Positions 1 through 5,953 of a stretch of 6,490 nucleotides of DNA are shown here, piece after piece. Position 1 is the stretch's first letter. Each line of letters opens with the position of its first letter. The notes beneath the pieces are model-generated. The model saw only the letters and a program-made list of their open reading frames with translations, had not been told where the DNA came from and did no database searches. The translations under genes and the position numbers were made by a program. Source of the DNA: Cyanobacteria bacterium UBA9971 (GTDB lineage: Bacteria > Cyanobacteriota > Vampirovibrionia > Gastranaerophilales > UBA9971); contig DNRP01000175.1 of NCBI GenBank assembly GCA_003499955.1, forward strand, positions 2,715 through 9,204. The letters run 5' to 3'.

Positions 1-884
1 TCACTTCCTGTCATGCCGGCTAAATGCTGAATAGCACCGGAGATTCCGCAAGCAACATAAACTTTAGGACAAACGGTTTTTCCTGTTTGACCAACTTGGT
101 CACAGTGAGCTCTCCAACCTGCATCAACGCAAGCGCGGCTTGCGCCAACAGCTCCGCCAAGTGCTTGAGCGAGATCTTCAAGAATTTTGAAGCCTTCAGC
201 GTTTTTCATACCGCGTCCGCCTGCTACGATAATGTCAGCTTCTTCGATTTTTTGGTTACCAACCTGACATGCGCCAAGCCATTCGAGTAATTTTACTTTT
301 ACTCTTGAAGCATCTAGGTTTACGTTAATATTTTCAACTGCTGCGCCTGTGCCATGATTCATTTCAGGTTTTGCTAATACTTTTGGTCTTACTGTAGCCA
401 TTTGCGGTCTTGCGACTTTACATAAAATTGTAGCCATAAGGTTTCCGCCAAAAGTCGGTCTTGTAGCAGCAAGCAAGCCTTGTTCATTAATACTTAAAGC
501 CGTGCAGTCCGCTGTTAAACCTGTGTTTAATCTGGAAGCTACTCTAGGGGCAAAATCCCTGCCTGTTGTTGTTGCGCCAACAAGAATCATGGAAGGTTTT
601 TTCTGCTCGATAGCCTGACATAGAGCATCTGTATAGAGTTCTGTTGAATATTGAGCAAGATTTTCATTCTGTACAAGATAAACTTTATCGCTTCCTGCTT
701 CAGAAATTGTTCTTATTTGATCTTCAACATTTTCATTTCCGGCAAATAAAACAGTTCCTACTTCTTCACCGCTTAATTGGCTTGAAAGTTCTTTAGCGGC
801 GTTAATAAGTTCTAAAGTAACACCCGCGATTGTATTATCTGATTTTCTTTCTGCTATTACCCAAATACCTTTGTATTCACTCAT
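1..884 (-). CDS. etfA: Electron transfer flavoprotein alpha subunit, C-terminus cut by window edge
   Basis: EtfA pairs with EtfB to form a soluble FAD protein that carries electrons between acyl-CoA-type dehydrogenases and other redox partners in the cytosol. The reading frame is open from the ATG at 884 to position 1 and gives 294 residues; full-length EtfA is usually about 320-340, so only the last stretch is missing. Domain I (about residues 1-190) starts directly as MSEYKGIWVIAE, with no N-terminal ferredoxin domain of the CarE type. It contains TTTGRDFAPR (105-114) and TRPTFGGN (141-148). The C-terminal FAD domain shows AGGRG (221-225), GASR (247-250), DAGW (254-257), QVGQTGKT (263-270) and GISGAIQHLAGM (280-291), the classic FAD-contact segments of EtfA. 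A GGAG site at 898-895 lies 10 nt before the ATG; the ATG at 900 is out of frame. etfB lies 119 bp upstream on the same strand, with a repeat element in the gap. Confidence 0.96.
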   Translation of the reverse strand, partial: MSEYKGIWVIAERKSDNTIAGVTLELINAAKELSSQLSGEEVGTVLFAGNENVEDQIRTISEAGSDKVYLVQNENLAQYSTELYTDALCQAIEQKKPSMILVGATTTGRDFAPRVASRLNTGLTADCTALSINEQGLLAATRPTFGGNLMATILCKVARPQMATVRPKVLAKPEMNHGTGAAVENINVNLDASRVKVKLLEWLGACQVGNQKIEEADIIVAGGRGMKNAEGFKILEDLAQALGGAVGASRACVDAGWRAHCDQVGQTGKTVCPKVYVACGISGAIQHLAGMTGS

Positions 885-905
885 TAAGTTGTTTCTCCAT
901 TTCTT

Positions 906-992
906 TGTCATTCTGAGGGTTTTAACCCGAAGAATCTGTCCAATTGACTCTTTTCACTATTTAACAGATCCTTCGCTTCGCTCAGGATGACA
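906..992. repeat. Dispersed palindromic repeat, copy 1, between etfB and etfA
   Basis: The element opens with TGTCATTCTGAG and closes with CTCAGGATGACA, so its ends are inverted repeats with one T/C difference. Each arm also folds by itself. The left arm is ATTCT (910-914), GA, GGGTT (917-921), TT, AACCC (924-928), GA, AGAAT (931-935): two stems separated by a symmetric GA/GA internal loop. The right arm pairs ATCCT (968-972) with AGGAT (984-988) around a TTCGCTTCGCTC loop. Arms of this general form (GTCATTCTGAG...GAAGAATCT) are known as dispersed intergenic repeats in several bacterial phyla. There is no ORF inside and no obvious target-site duplication. Because it lies in the likely etfB-etfA transcript, it would appear in the mRNA as tandem hairpins. 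Confidence 0.85.
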
Positions 993-1003
993 GTTAACTA
1001 TAA

Positions 1004-1798
1004 CTAAACTAAAACTTTATCACCTTTAAGTTTTTCAAGAAGTGTTCTTGCAGCTTCTTTTGCATCAGCCGCATTTATAATTTCGCCGGCATTTCTTTGT
1101 TCAGGTCTGAAAGCTTTTGATACAAAAGTAGGCGAACCTTTTATGCCAACGTTTTCAGGATCAAGTCCTAAATCTTCCATTCCATATTCAGCGATAGGAG
1201 TTCTGTTAGCTTTCATTGTGCCTTTAATCGAAGGCATTCTCGGTTCGTAGTCGCATTTTAGCATACATGTTAAACCGGGAAGAGTCATTTCGACTTTTTG
1301 GATGCCGTCTTCAACTTCACGTTTAATAACAACGGTACTTCCGCCTGTAAATTCAACTTCTTTAGCGTAAGTAACTTGAGGAAGTCCTAACTGTTCAGCA
1401 ATTCCGGGACCTGTTTGCGCGGTATCACCGTCAATAGCGTACTGTCCACAGATAATTAAATCAAAATCACCGACTTTTTCTTTTATGGCTTTTGCAAGTG
1501 TATGGCTGGTAGCCCACGTATCAGCGCCTGCAAATTTTTTGTCCGAAACAAGAATTGCTTCATCAGCGCCCATAGCAACTGCTCTTTTTAAAACATCTTT
1601 TGCTTGCGGCGGTCCCATTGTTAAAACTGTTATTACAGTATCGGGATTTGCTTCTTTAATTCTGACAGCAGTTTCGACAGCATACTCGTCGAAAGGATTC
1701 ATAATGCTTTCAACACCTTCTCTAACCATGGTGTTATTTTCTGTCCATCTAATGTCCGCAGTATCAGGAACTTGTTTTACACACACTACAATCTTCAT
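1004..1798 (-). CDS. etfB: Electron transfer flavoprotein beta subunit
   Basis: EtfB is the partner of EtfA and binds AMP or, in bifurcating Etfs, a second FAD. The protein of 264 residues (from the ATG at 1798) has the usual family length. It opens with MKIVVCVKQVPDT and has NPFDEYAVE (34-42), MGPPQAKDVL (61-70), the segment GADTWATSHTLAKAI (91-105) and AIDGDTAQTGPGIAEQLG (121-138). The GADTWATS and DGDTAQxGP motifs are those of clostridial EtfB proteins that work with butyryl-CoA-type dehydrogenases, many of which bifurcate electrons; bifurcation here is only inferred. The start is slightly uncertain: an in-frame TTG at 1801 lies 8 nt after AGGA (1813-1810), whereas the ATG at 1798 lies 11 nt after it. 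I chose ATG because family members begin MKI. The gene is first in a likely etfB-etfA operon. No dehydrogenase gene is visible in the window. Confidence 0.96.
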   Translation of the reverse strand: MKIVVCVKQVPDTADIRWTENNTMVREGVESIMNPFDEYAVETAVRIKEANPDTVITVLTMGPPQAKDVLKRAVAMGADEAILVSDKKFAGADTWATSHTLAKAIKEKVGDFDLIICGQYAIDGDTAQTGPGIAEQLGLPQVTYAKEVEFTGGSTVVIKREVEDGIQKVEMTLPGLTCMLKCDYEPRMPSIKGTMKANRTPIAEYGMEDLGLDPENVGIKGSPTFVSKAFRPEQRNAGEIINAADAKEAARTLLEKLKGDKVLV

Positions 1799-1801
1799 CA
1801 A

Positions 1802-1998
1802 TAAAATTTTCCTCTTTTTTTAATTAAGTATATATGACAATAATATTTTACTATATTTTTAACCCGCTAAAATTTGGACACTTATTAGCCAATATAGAAC
1901 TAGGGAAACTATACAATAAACATAAATTCATGACAATAATTACAAAGTGTTAAAAATTGGTATTTTTCGGCATTATATGGTTACATAAAGAATAGGAA
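1802..1998. other. Divergent intergenic region between etfB and the permease gene
   Basis: This AT-rich spacer must hold the promoters of the etfB-etfA operon (minus strand) and of the permease (plus strand). On the minus strand, TATACT at 1832-1827 is a good -10 match and would start a transcript just ahead of the GAGG site at 1814-1811, but I see no matching -35 box. On the plus strand TATACA near 1911 and TATATG near 1976 are weak -10 candidates, also without a convincing -35. No ORF, strong hairpin or recognised regulator site is visible. Confidence 0.4.
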
Positions 1999-2000
1999 AG

Positions 2001-2071
2001 CAGGAGGACGAAGGAATCTCAAAAGCGCACTAATAATGAGATTGCCACGGGCTAAACCTCTCGCAATGACA
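2001..2071. repeat. Degenerate dispersed repeat, copy 3, in the permease leader
   Basis: The right arm (2038-2071) has GAG, then ATTGC (2041-2045), a central segment and GCAAT (2063-2067), ending in GACA; read on the minus strand it begins TGTCATTGCGAG. Its central segment on the minus strand, GAGAGGTTTAGCCCGTGG, has the same length as GAGGGTTTTAACCCGAAG in copy 1 and matches at 13 of 18 positions. The left arm is only partial: GGAGGACGAAGGAATCTC (2003-2020) lacks the expected opening TGTCATTCC. The element ends 5 nt before the GGGAGG ribosome-binding site of the permease, so it is probably transcribed as part of the leader. Confidence 0.7.
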
Positions 2072-2091
2072 GAAAAGGGAGGATTGATTAA

Positions 2092-3378
2092 ATGGAACAT
2101 GGTTCAATGTTTTTCGGCATAGATAAAGTTATTATTGCGTCATTAATTCTATTTTTTACATATATTTTCATCGTAATAGATAAAATACCAAAAGTAACAA
2201 TAGTTATGATAGGGGCTTCTTTAACATTGGTTCTCGGTATTTTACCTGCAAAAAGCGCATTTTCTTATGTTGATTTTGGTGTAATCACGCTTCTTATAAG
2301 CATGATGATAATTGTTCATATAACAGGAAGAAGCGGTGTCTTTACATGGTGCGCCATAGAACTTTTAAAATGCACTAAAGGGAACCCTTTATATGTTTTG
2401 ATTTCACTTTCGGCTCTAACAGCGTTTCTTTCAGCTTTTTTGGATAATGTAACTACAGTTATACTCTTAATTCCAATAACTTTTGTAATTGCAAGGGAAC
2501 TTAAATCTGACCCCATTCCTTTCTTAATAACAGAAATTCTTGCTTCCAATATTGGCGGTGCTGCTACTTTAATAGGCGACCCGCCCAATATAATTATAGG
2601 AAGCGCTGCCGGTTTGACATTTAATGATTTTATTATGGAGTTGACACCAATAATTATCGTTATTTTTATAATATCCACAGCAATTTTAGCTTTTATATTC
2701 CGAAAAGACCTCACGCCTAAGCCGGAATTGGCAGACCATATCGCAAATTTAGATAACTCAAAGTCAATAACGGACAAAAAACTGATGATAAGAGCATTAA
2801 TTGTCCTGTTACTGGTAATTATCGGATTTGTTCTTCACGGAATGCTGCATCTGGAAGCTTATACAATAGCTCTTTTGGGTGCAAGCATACTTATTGCTTT
2901 TGAACATCCAAAACATATTCTTCTTGAAGTTGAATGGTTGACAATATTTTTCTTTATAGGGCTTTTTATCATAATAGGCGGACTGGAAGCGACAGGCGGA
3001 ATCCATTTTCTGGCTGACAAATTATTAGAATTAACACAGGGCGATTTGAAACTTACCACAATGGTTATACTGTGGGGATCAGGATTTTTATCCGCTATAA
3101 TTGATAATATTCCTTATACTGTAACTATGACGCCGCTGATTAAAGAACTTGATACGGTTATGAACATTCATCCACTCTGGTGGTCGTTATCGTTGGGAGC
3201 CTGTCTTGGAGGAAACGCAACCATCATAGGTGCAGCAGCAAATGTCATAGTTTCAGAAGCTTCTTATGCAGCAGGACATCCTATTTCATTTTTAAGATTC
3301 ATGAAATATGGTGTGTTTATAACGATAATTTCGCTGGTTCTAAGCTCTATTTACATTTATTTCCGGTTTTTGGTATAA
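2092..3378 (+). CDS. Anion permease of the ArsB/NhaD/SLC13 (ion transporter) superfamily
   Basis: This is a polytopic inner-membrane transporter of 428 residues, a normal length for the superfamily. It has two related halves. The first contains FLDNVTTVILLIP (116-128) and ASNIGGAATLIGDPPNIIIG (151-170); the second contains AIIDNIPYTVTMTP (335-348) and GACLGGNATIIGAAANVIV (369-387). The paired DN motifs and the two NxGGxAT/GGNATxIG loops mark the pseudo-twofold substrate site of the ArsB/NhaD/P-protein (OCA2-like) group. Hydrophobic segments run roughly at 10-29, 34-51, 62-78, 99-133, 183-204, 231-250, 254-271, 281-299, 321-350, 366-388 and 404-426, with a charged cytoplasmic loop at 204-232. 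There is no arsR, arsC or arsA nearby, so arsenite export is not supported; the substrate could be an anion or Na+/H+. GGGAGG at 2077-2082 lies 9 nt before the ATG. It is monocistronic and ends at the repeat at 3400. Confidence 0.92.
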   Translation: MEHGSMFFGIDKVIIASLILFFTYIFIVIDKIPKVTIVMIGASLTLVLGILPAKSAFSYVDFGVITLLISMMIIVHITGRSGVFTWCAIELLKCTKGNPLYVLISLSALTAFLSAFLDNVTTVILLIPITFVIARELKSDPIPFLITEILASNIGGAATLIGDPPNIIIGSAAGLTFNDFIMELTPIIIVIFIISTAILAFIFRKDLTPKPELADHIANLDNSKSITDKKLMIRALIVLLLVIIGFVLHGMLHLEAYTIALLGASILIAFEHPKHILLEVEWLTIFFFIGLFIIIGGLEATGGIHFLADKLLELTQGDLKLTTMVILWGSGFLSAIIDNIPYTVTMTPLIKELDTVMNIHPLWWSLSLGACLGGNATIIGAAANVIVSEASYAAGHPISFLRFMKYGVFITIISLVLSSIYIYFRFLV

Positions 3379-3399
3379 ATTGGCTAACACAAAGTAAAT

Positions 3400-3502
3400 T
3401 GTCATTCTGAGCGAAACAAAGTGAAGCGAAGAATCTGTCCGATTTTCAATATGGATATAATTCCAAAGCAATCAGATCCTTCGGCTTCTCCTCAGGATGA
3501 CA
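3400..3502. repeat. Dispersed palindromic repeat, copy 2, between convergent genes
   Basis: The element begins TGTCATTCTGAGCG and ends CTCAGGATGACA, the same termini as copy 1. The left arm pairs ATTCT (3404-3408) with AGAAT (3430-3434); the right arm pairs ATCCT (3476-3480) with AGGAT (3494-3498). The about 38 bp between the arms is unrelated to that of copy 1. It fills most of the gap between the permease stop and the end of the HD-GYP gene, where no separate terminator with a T-tract is evident, so its hairpins may slow or end transcription from both sides. Confidence 0.85.
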
Positions 3503-3541
3503 AAGAAAATACACAAAAAATAACAGCGCCTTGCAGAATAC

Positions 3542-4672
3542 TTAAGCAGTTTCTTTGTATTTCTTGTTAAGAACGCTGTACTCGTTGTAATAAGCGTTAG
3601 GATTAACAGCGGCTTCTCTGAAAAGTTTTTCTACCCTGAGAAAAGCTTCCGTAACCTCGGGATCAAACTGGCTGTCAGCGCAATTTTTTATTTCTTCCAC
3701 AGCAACATCATGAGGAAGTCCTTTTCTGTAAGACCTGTTGGAAGTCATTGCATCATAAGTGTCTGCTATAGCAAGAATTCTTGAAGGCAAAGGTATGTCT
3801 TTGCTGCTAAGTCCATTAGGATAGCCTCTGCCGTCCCATCTTTCATGGTGACAACTCGCCCATAAAGCAACATTAGTAAGTCCCGGAATATTACTTAAAA
3901 TTTTCTTCGCTTTTGGCGCATGCTGCTGAATTTCTTTATATTCTTCGTCGGTTAATTTACCTGCTTTACAAAGAATGGCTTCAGGAACGCCTATTTTTCC
4001 AATATCATGCAAAAGTCCCGTTGTTTCTATTTCTTCAATAAAACTTTCTTCAAGATTTAACTCTTTGGCAAGAATTAGCGAAAATAAAGTTACTCTGTGA
4101 GAATGTCCGTGGGTATATGCATCTTTAGCGTCAAGAGCGCTGGAAATTGATTTAACAGTAGTAAAAAATAGTTCTTTTAAATCCTGCAACAAAGTATTCT
4201 TACTTAAAGTAAGCTCATAAGCTTCTATCCCATGATCAATGATCATTTCAATTTCATCAGGTTCATACGGTTTTGTTATATATTGAAACAACTGACATTT
4301 GTTAACGCCGTCAATCATTGCTTCAATGTCACTATATCCGGTCAAAAGCATCTTAATAATGTAAGGATGCTTTTCCGCAACTCTTGAAAGAAATTCTGTA
4401 CCGGTCATTTTAGGCATACGCTGATCGCTAATAATTAACGAAATATTATGCCCTTCCTTATCAATAATTTCCAGAGCTTCTTTGCCGTCTGTAGCAACTA
4501 AAATATTAAATTTGCGCCTTAAAGTCCTCTTTAAAAGCTGCAAATTATTTACTTCATCGTCTACGATTAAAACCGTATGCTTTTCTTTTCCTTTTTCCGG
4601 CTCAGAATCGGAAAAAATATTCTGAAATTTTTCTAAATTATTTTCACTAATTTGTTGTTCTGTTAAAAACAT
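3542..4672 (-). CDS. Response regulator with HD-GYP cyclic-di-GMP phosphodiesterase domain
   Basis: This cytosolic protein of 376 residues most likely hydrolyses cyclic-di-GMP when its receiver is phosphorylated. After a 30-residue polar leader, the receiver domain (about 32-150) has the acidic pair D38-D39, phosphoacceptor D83 in ISDQRMPKMTG, T111 in LLTGYSD and K134 in YITKPY, so all key residues are present. A helical linker (about 150-180) leads into the HD-GYP domain (about 180-350): HGHSHR (188-193), the HD pair H222-D223 in GLLHDIGKIGVPE, H251, HHERWDGRGYP (275-285) and D304 in AIADTYDAMTS. The metal-binding and GYP signatures are intact. No sensor kinase or GGDEF gene is adjacent, so it is an orphan regulator here. 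AGGA at 4687-4684 lies 11 nt before the ATG. It diverges from the dismutase gene and converges on the permease gene. A TATAAT at 4782-4777 on its strand is a possible -10 without a good -35. Confidence 0.95.
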   Translation of the reverse strand: MFLTEQQISENNLEKFQNIFSDSEPEKGKEKHTVLIVDDEVNNLQLLKRTLRRKFNILVATDGKEALEIIDKEGHNISLIISDQRMPKMTGTEFLSRVAEKHPYIIKMLLTGYSDIEAMIDGVNKCQLFQYITKPYEPDEIEMIIDHGIEAYELTLSKNTLLQDLKELFFTTVKSISSALDAKDAYTHGHSHRVTLFSLILAKELNLEESFIEEIETTGLLHDIGKIGVPEAILCKAGKLTDEEYKEIQQHAPKAKKILSNIPGLTNVALWASCHHERWDGRGYPNGLSSKDIPLPSRILAIADTYDAMTSNRSYRKGLPHDVAVEEIKNCADSQFDPEVTEAFLRVEKLFREAAVNPNAYYNEYSVLNKKYKETA

Positions 4673-4807
4673 TTTTCATCATTTCCTATGAACACACTCA
4701 AATTAATATATCGGCAATTCGAAAATTAATCTTTAAGAAAAAATTCAAAATAAATATTTTTAATTTTTAAAAAACAATTATAAAAAGCTAAAACTCCATA
4801 CAGAAAA

Positions 4808-4824
4808 CACTTTAGCGAAAAGTG
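4808..4824. other. Small inverted repeat in the divergent promoter region
   Basis: CACTTT (4808-4813) and AAAGTG (4819-4824) are perfect 6-bp inverted arms around AGCGA. The site lies between the HD-GYP and dismutase genes, about 20 bp upstream of the larger palindrome at the dismutase promoter. It could be a second protein-binding site. A terminator is unlikely because no gene on the plus strand ends here. Arms this short can occur by chance in AT-rich DNA. Confidence 0.25.
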
Positions 4825-4835
4825 CATTTGTTTTT

Positions 4836-4853
4836 TTTGTAAACTTTTACAAA
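4836..4853. promoter_or_regulatory. Palindrome overlapping the dismutase -35 box (candidate operator)
   Basis: TTTGTAAA (4836-4843) and TTTACAAA (4846-4853) are perfect 8-bp inverted arms around CT. The right arm contains the TTTACA -35 hexamer of the dismutase promoter, so a bound protein would block RNA polymerase. It does not match the PerR, Fur or Rex consensus sites I know. The arrangement, not the sequence, is the argument for an operator. Confidence 0.5.
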
Positions 4854-4874
4854 GCTATTAAACTTATTTATAAT
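4846..4874 (+). promoter_or_regulatory. Sigma-70-type promoter of the dismutase gene
   Basis: TTTACA (4846-4851) and TATAAT (4869-4874) are separated by exactly 17 bp, which gives a five-of-six -35 and a perfect -10. Transcription would begin near 4881, leaving an AT-rich leader of about 75 nt before the AAAGGAG ribosome-binding site at 4941-4947. It is the best promoter in the window. Confidence 0.75.
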
Positions 4875-4955
4875 AAATTGAACGATGCAATTTCTATCTT
4901 TAAACATAATAATAATTAATATAAAATATGTTTATTTAGTAAAGGAGAAAAAAAC

Positions 4956-5615
4956 ATGGTTTTATCTGAAGAAAGAATGCATAGCACTATAGATAAATAT
5001 GAAGCAAAAGATTTTAGTTACTTTTTCAAAACACTGGACGGTTTCAGCGAAGAAATGCTAAAACTTCATTACGGTCTCTATGAAGGCTATATAAAAAAAG
5101 TTAACGAAGTTGATGCAAAGCTTAAATCCGCCGACAAAAGTTCTGCAAATCACAACTATTCAGAATACAGAAATCTTTTAGTAGACTTTTCACATAATCT
5201 TAACGGTGTTATTCTTCACGAATTATATTTTTCAAACTTAACAGATAAATATACGGAACCAACCGAAGCATTCAAAACAATCATTGAAAGAGATTTTGAA
5301 AGCTGGGATTCATACCTCGAGGACGTAAAAGCAGCCGCTATGGCTTCAAGGGCAGGCTGGGCAATAACAGGATACAATTACAGAGATGGAAAAATCCATA
5401 ATTTTGCTATAGACCAGCATAATTTGCATGTGCCTGTCTTTGTAAGACCGCTTTTAATCCTTGACACTTGGGAACATGCTTTTGGCACAGACTATGGTAC
5501 TGATAAAAAGTCTTATATATCTGCTTTTATGGGAAATGTTAACTGGCATGTGGTTTCTTTACGTTTTGAATCAGCGCTTAAGGCAGAAACTTGTCATGTC
5601 ATCGCAGAAGAATAA
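4956..5615 (+). CDS. Divergent Fe/Mn-family superoxide dismutase
   Basis: The 219-residue protein has the two-domain Fe/Mn superoxide dismutase plan and should convert superoxide to oxygen and hydrogen peroxide in the cytosol; there is no signal peptide. The four expected metal ligands are present: H38 in LKLHYGLYEGY, H88 in GVILHELYF, and D170 and H174 in LDTWEHAF. The end matches the family strongly (DYGTDKKSYISAFMGNVNW, 179-197). It departs from the textbook enzyme in three places: HYGKHHQTY is replaced by the shorter HYGLYEGY, which loses the second-shell His; NHTFYW becomes LHELYF; and GSGWxWL becomes RAGWAIT. These changes resemble a known divergent subfamily with an LHELYF motif. Q154 in the DQHN segment may replace the active-site Gln, but the metal cannot be assigned. 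AAAGGAG lies 8 nt before the ATG. The gene is single, with a strong promoter and candidate operator, and ends 8 bp from the convergent antitoxin gene. Confidence 0.88.
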   Translation: MVLSEERMHSTIDKYEAKDFSYFFKTLDGFSEEMLKLHYGLYEGYIKKVNEVDAKLKSADKSSANHNYSEYRNLLVDFSHNLNGVILHELYFSNLTDKYTEPTEAFKTIIERDFESWDSYLEDVKAAAMASRAGWAITGYNYRDGKIHNFAIDQHNLHVPVFVRPLLILDTWEHAFGTDYGTDKKSYISAFMGNVNWHVVSLRFESALKAETCHVIAEE

Positions 5616-5623
5616 AAGAAATT

Positions 5624-5953
5624 TTAGCTCGTTTTTTTGATTTTTACAGTAAATTCAAATCCTAATTTTTCTAAAATATTAACAAGGGTTTGAAACTCCG
5701 GCTTAACTTTATGATTAAAAATTTTATATAAATACGTTCTGTTAATCCCTGTTTTTTCTGCAAATTTAGCTACTGATCCATGAGATTTTATAAGCGGTTT
5801 TAAACAATGTAAAAATAAATCTATATCTTTATCAATATAATATTCGTTTAAAATCTCCTGCAAATAAGCCTGTGCTAGTTCGGTGTCTTTTAAATCCTGT
5901 ATCAAATATTCATCAAAATTTGTGAACGTATCCAATAACTTTTTTTTAGTCAT
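5624..5953 (-). CDS. HTH antitoxin of HI1420-type addiction module
   Basis: This is the likely antidote and autorepressor of the upstream toxin. From the ATG at 5953 it has 109 residues. The N-terminal half (MTKKKLLDTFTNFDEYLIQD onward) has the leader and ALxD-type helix layout of the family. The helix-turn-helix lies at about residues 60-85 (SVAKFAEKTGINRTYLYKIF), followed by the family hallmark KPEFQTLVNILEKLGFE (84-100), related to the NPxFxTLxxVLxALGL ending of addiction-module antidote proteins (TIGR02684 type). A longer start at 5959 adds two residues, but AGGAG (5966-5962) is only 2 nt from that ATG and an ideal 8 nt from the ATG at 5953. The gene overlaps the toxin stop by 8 bp (ATGACTAA), which points to coupled translation. 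Its end faces the dismutase stop with no visible terminator between them. Confidence 0.88.
   Translation of the reverse strand: MTKKKLLDTFTNFDEYLIQDLKDTELAQAYLQEILNEYYIDKDIDLFLHCLKPLIKSHGSVAKFAEKTGINRTYLYKIFNHKVKPEFQTLVNILEKLGFEFTVKIKKTS

Noticed and set aside
24..290. Plus-strand ORF of 88 codons
   Set aside because: It lies wholly within etfA on the opposite strand, has no ribosome-binding site, and its translation has no family-like pattern.
1485..1823. Plus-strand ORF of 112 codons
   Set aside because: It is antisense to the first half of etfB, whose motifs are unmistakable; it is a shadow frame.
2316..2777. Minus-strand ORF of 153 codons
   Set aside because: It is antisense to the permease gene; its length reflects the biased codons of membrane segments, and it lacks a start signal.
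2809..3059. Two overlapping minus-strand ORFs of about 65 codons
   Set aside because: Both are antisense shadows of the permease gene and have no start signals or recognisable motifs.
2092..3378. Assignment of the permease as an arsenite pump (ArsB)
   Set aside because: The superfamily motifs are shared with Na+/H+ and dicarboxylate-type carriers, and no arsenic resistance gene is next to it.
3180..3410. Plus-strand ORF of 76 codons
   Set aside because: It is an alternate frame of the permease 3' end that runs into the repeat; the residue pattern is not protein-like.
906..3502. CRISPR-like array or IS element formed by the repeats
   Set aside because: Copies are over 1 kb apart, inverted in structure, with no regular spacers, transposase gene or clear target-site duplication.
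4808..4838. Rho-independent terminator from the CACTTT/AAAGTG stem and the T-tract at 4831-4838
   Set aside because: The stem is 6 bp and AT-rich, the T-tract is 6 nt away, and no plus-strand gene ends upstream.
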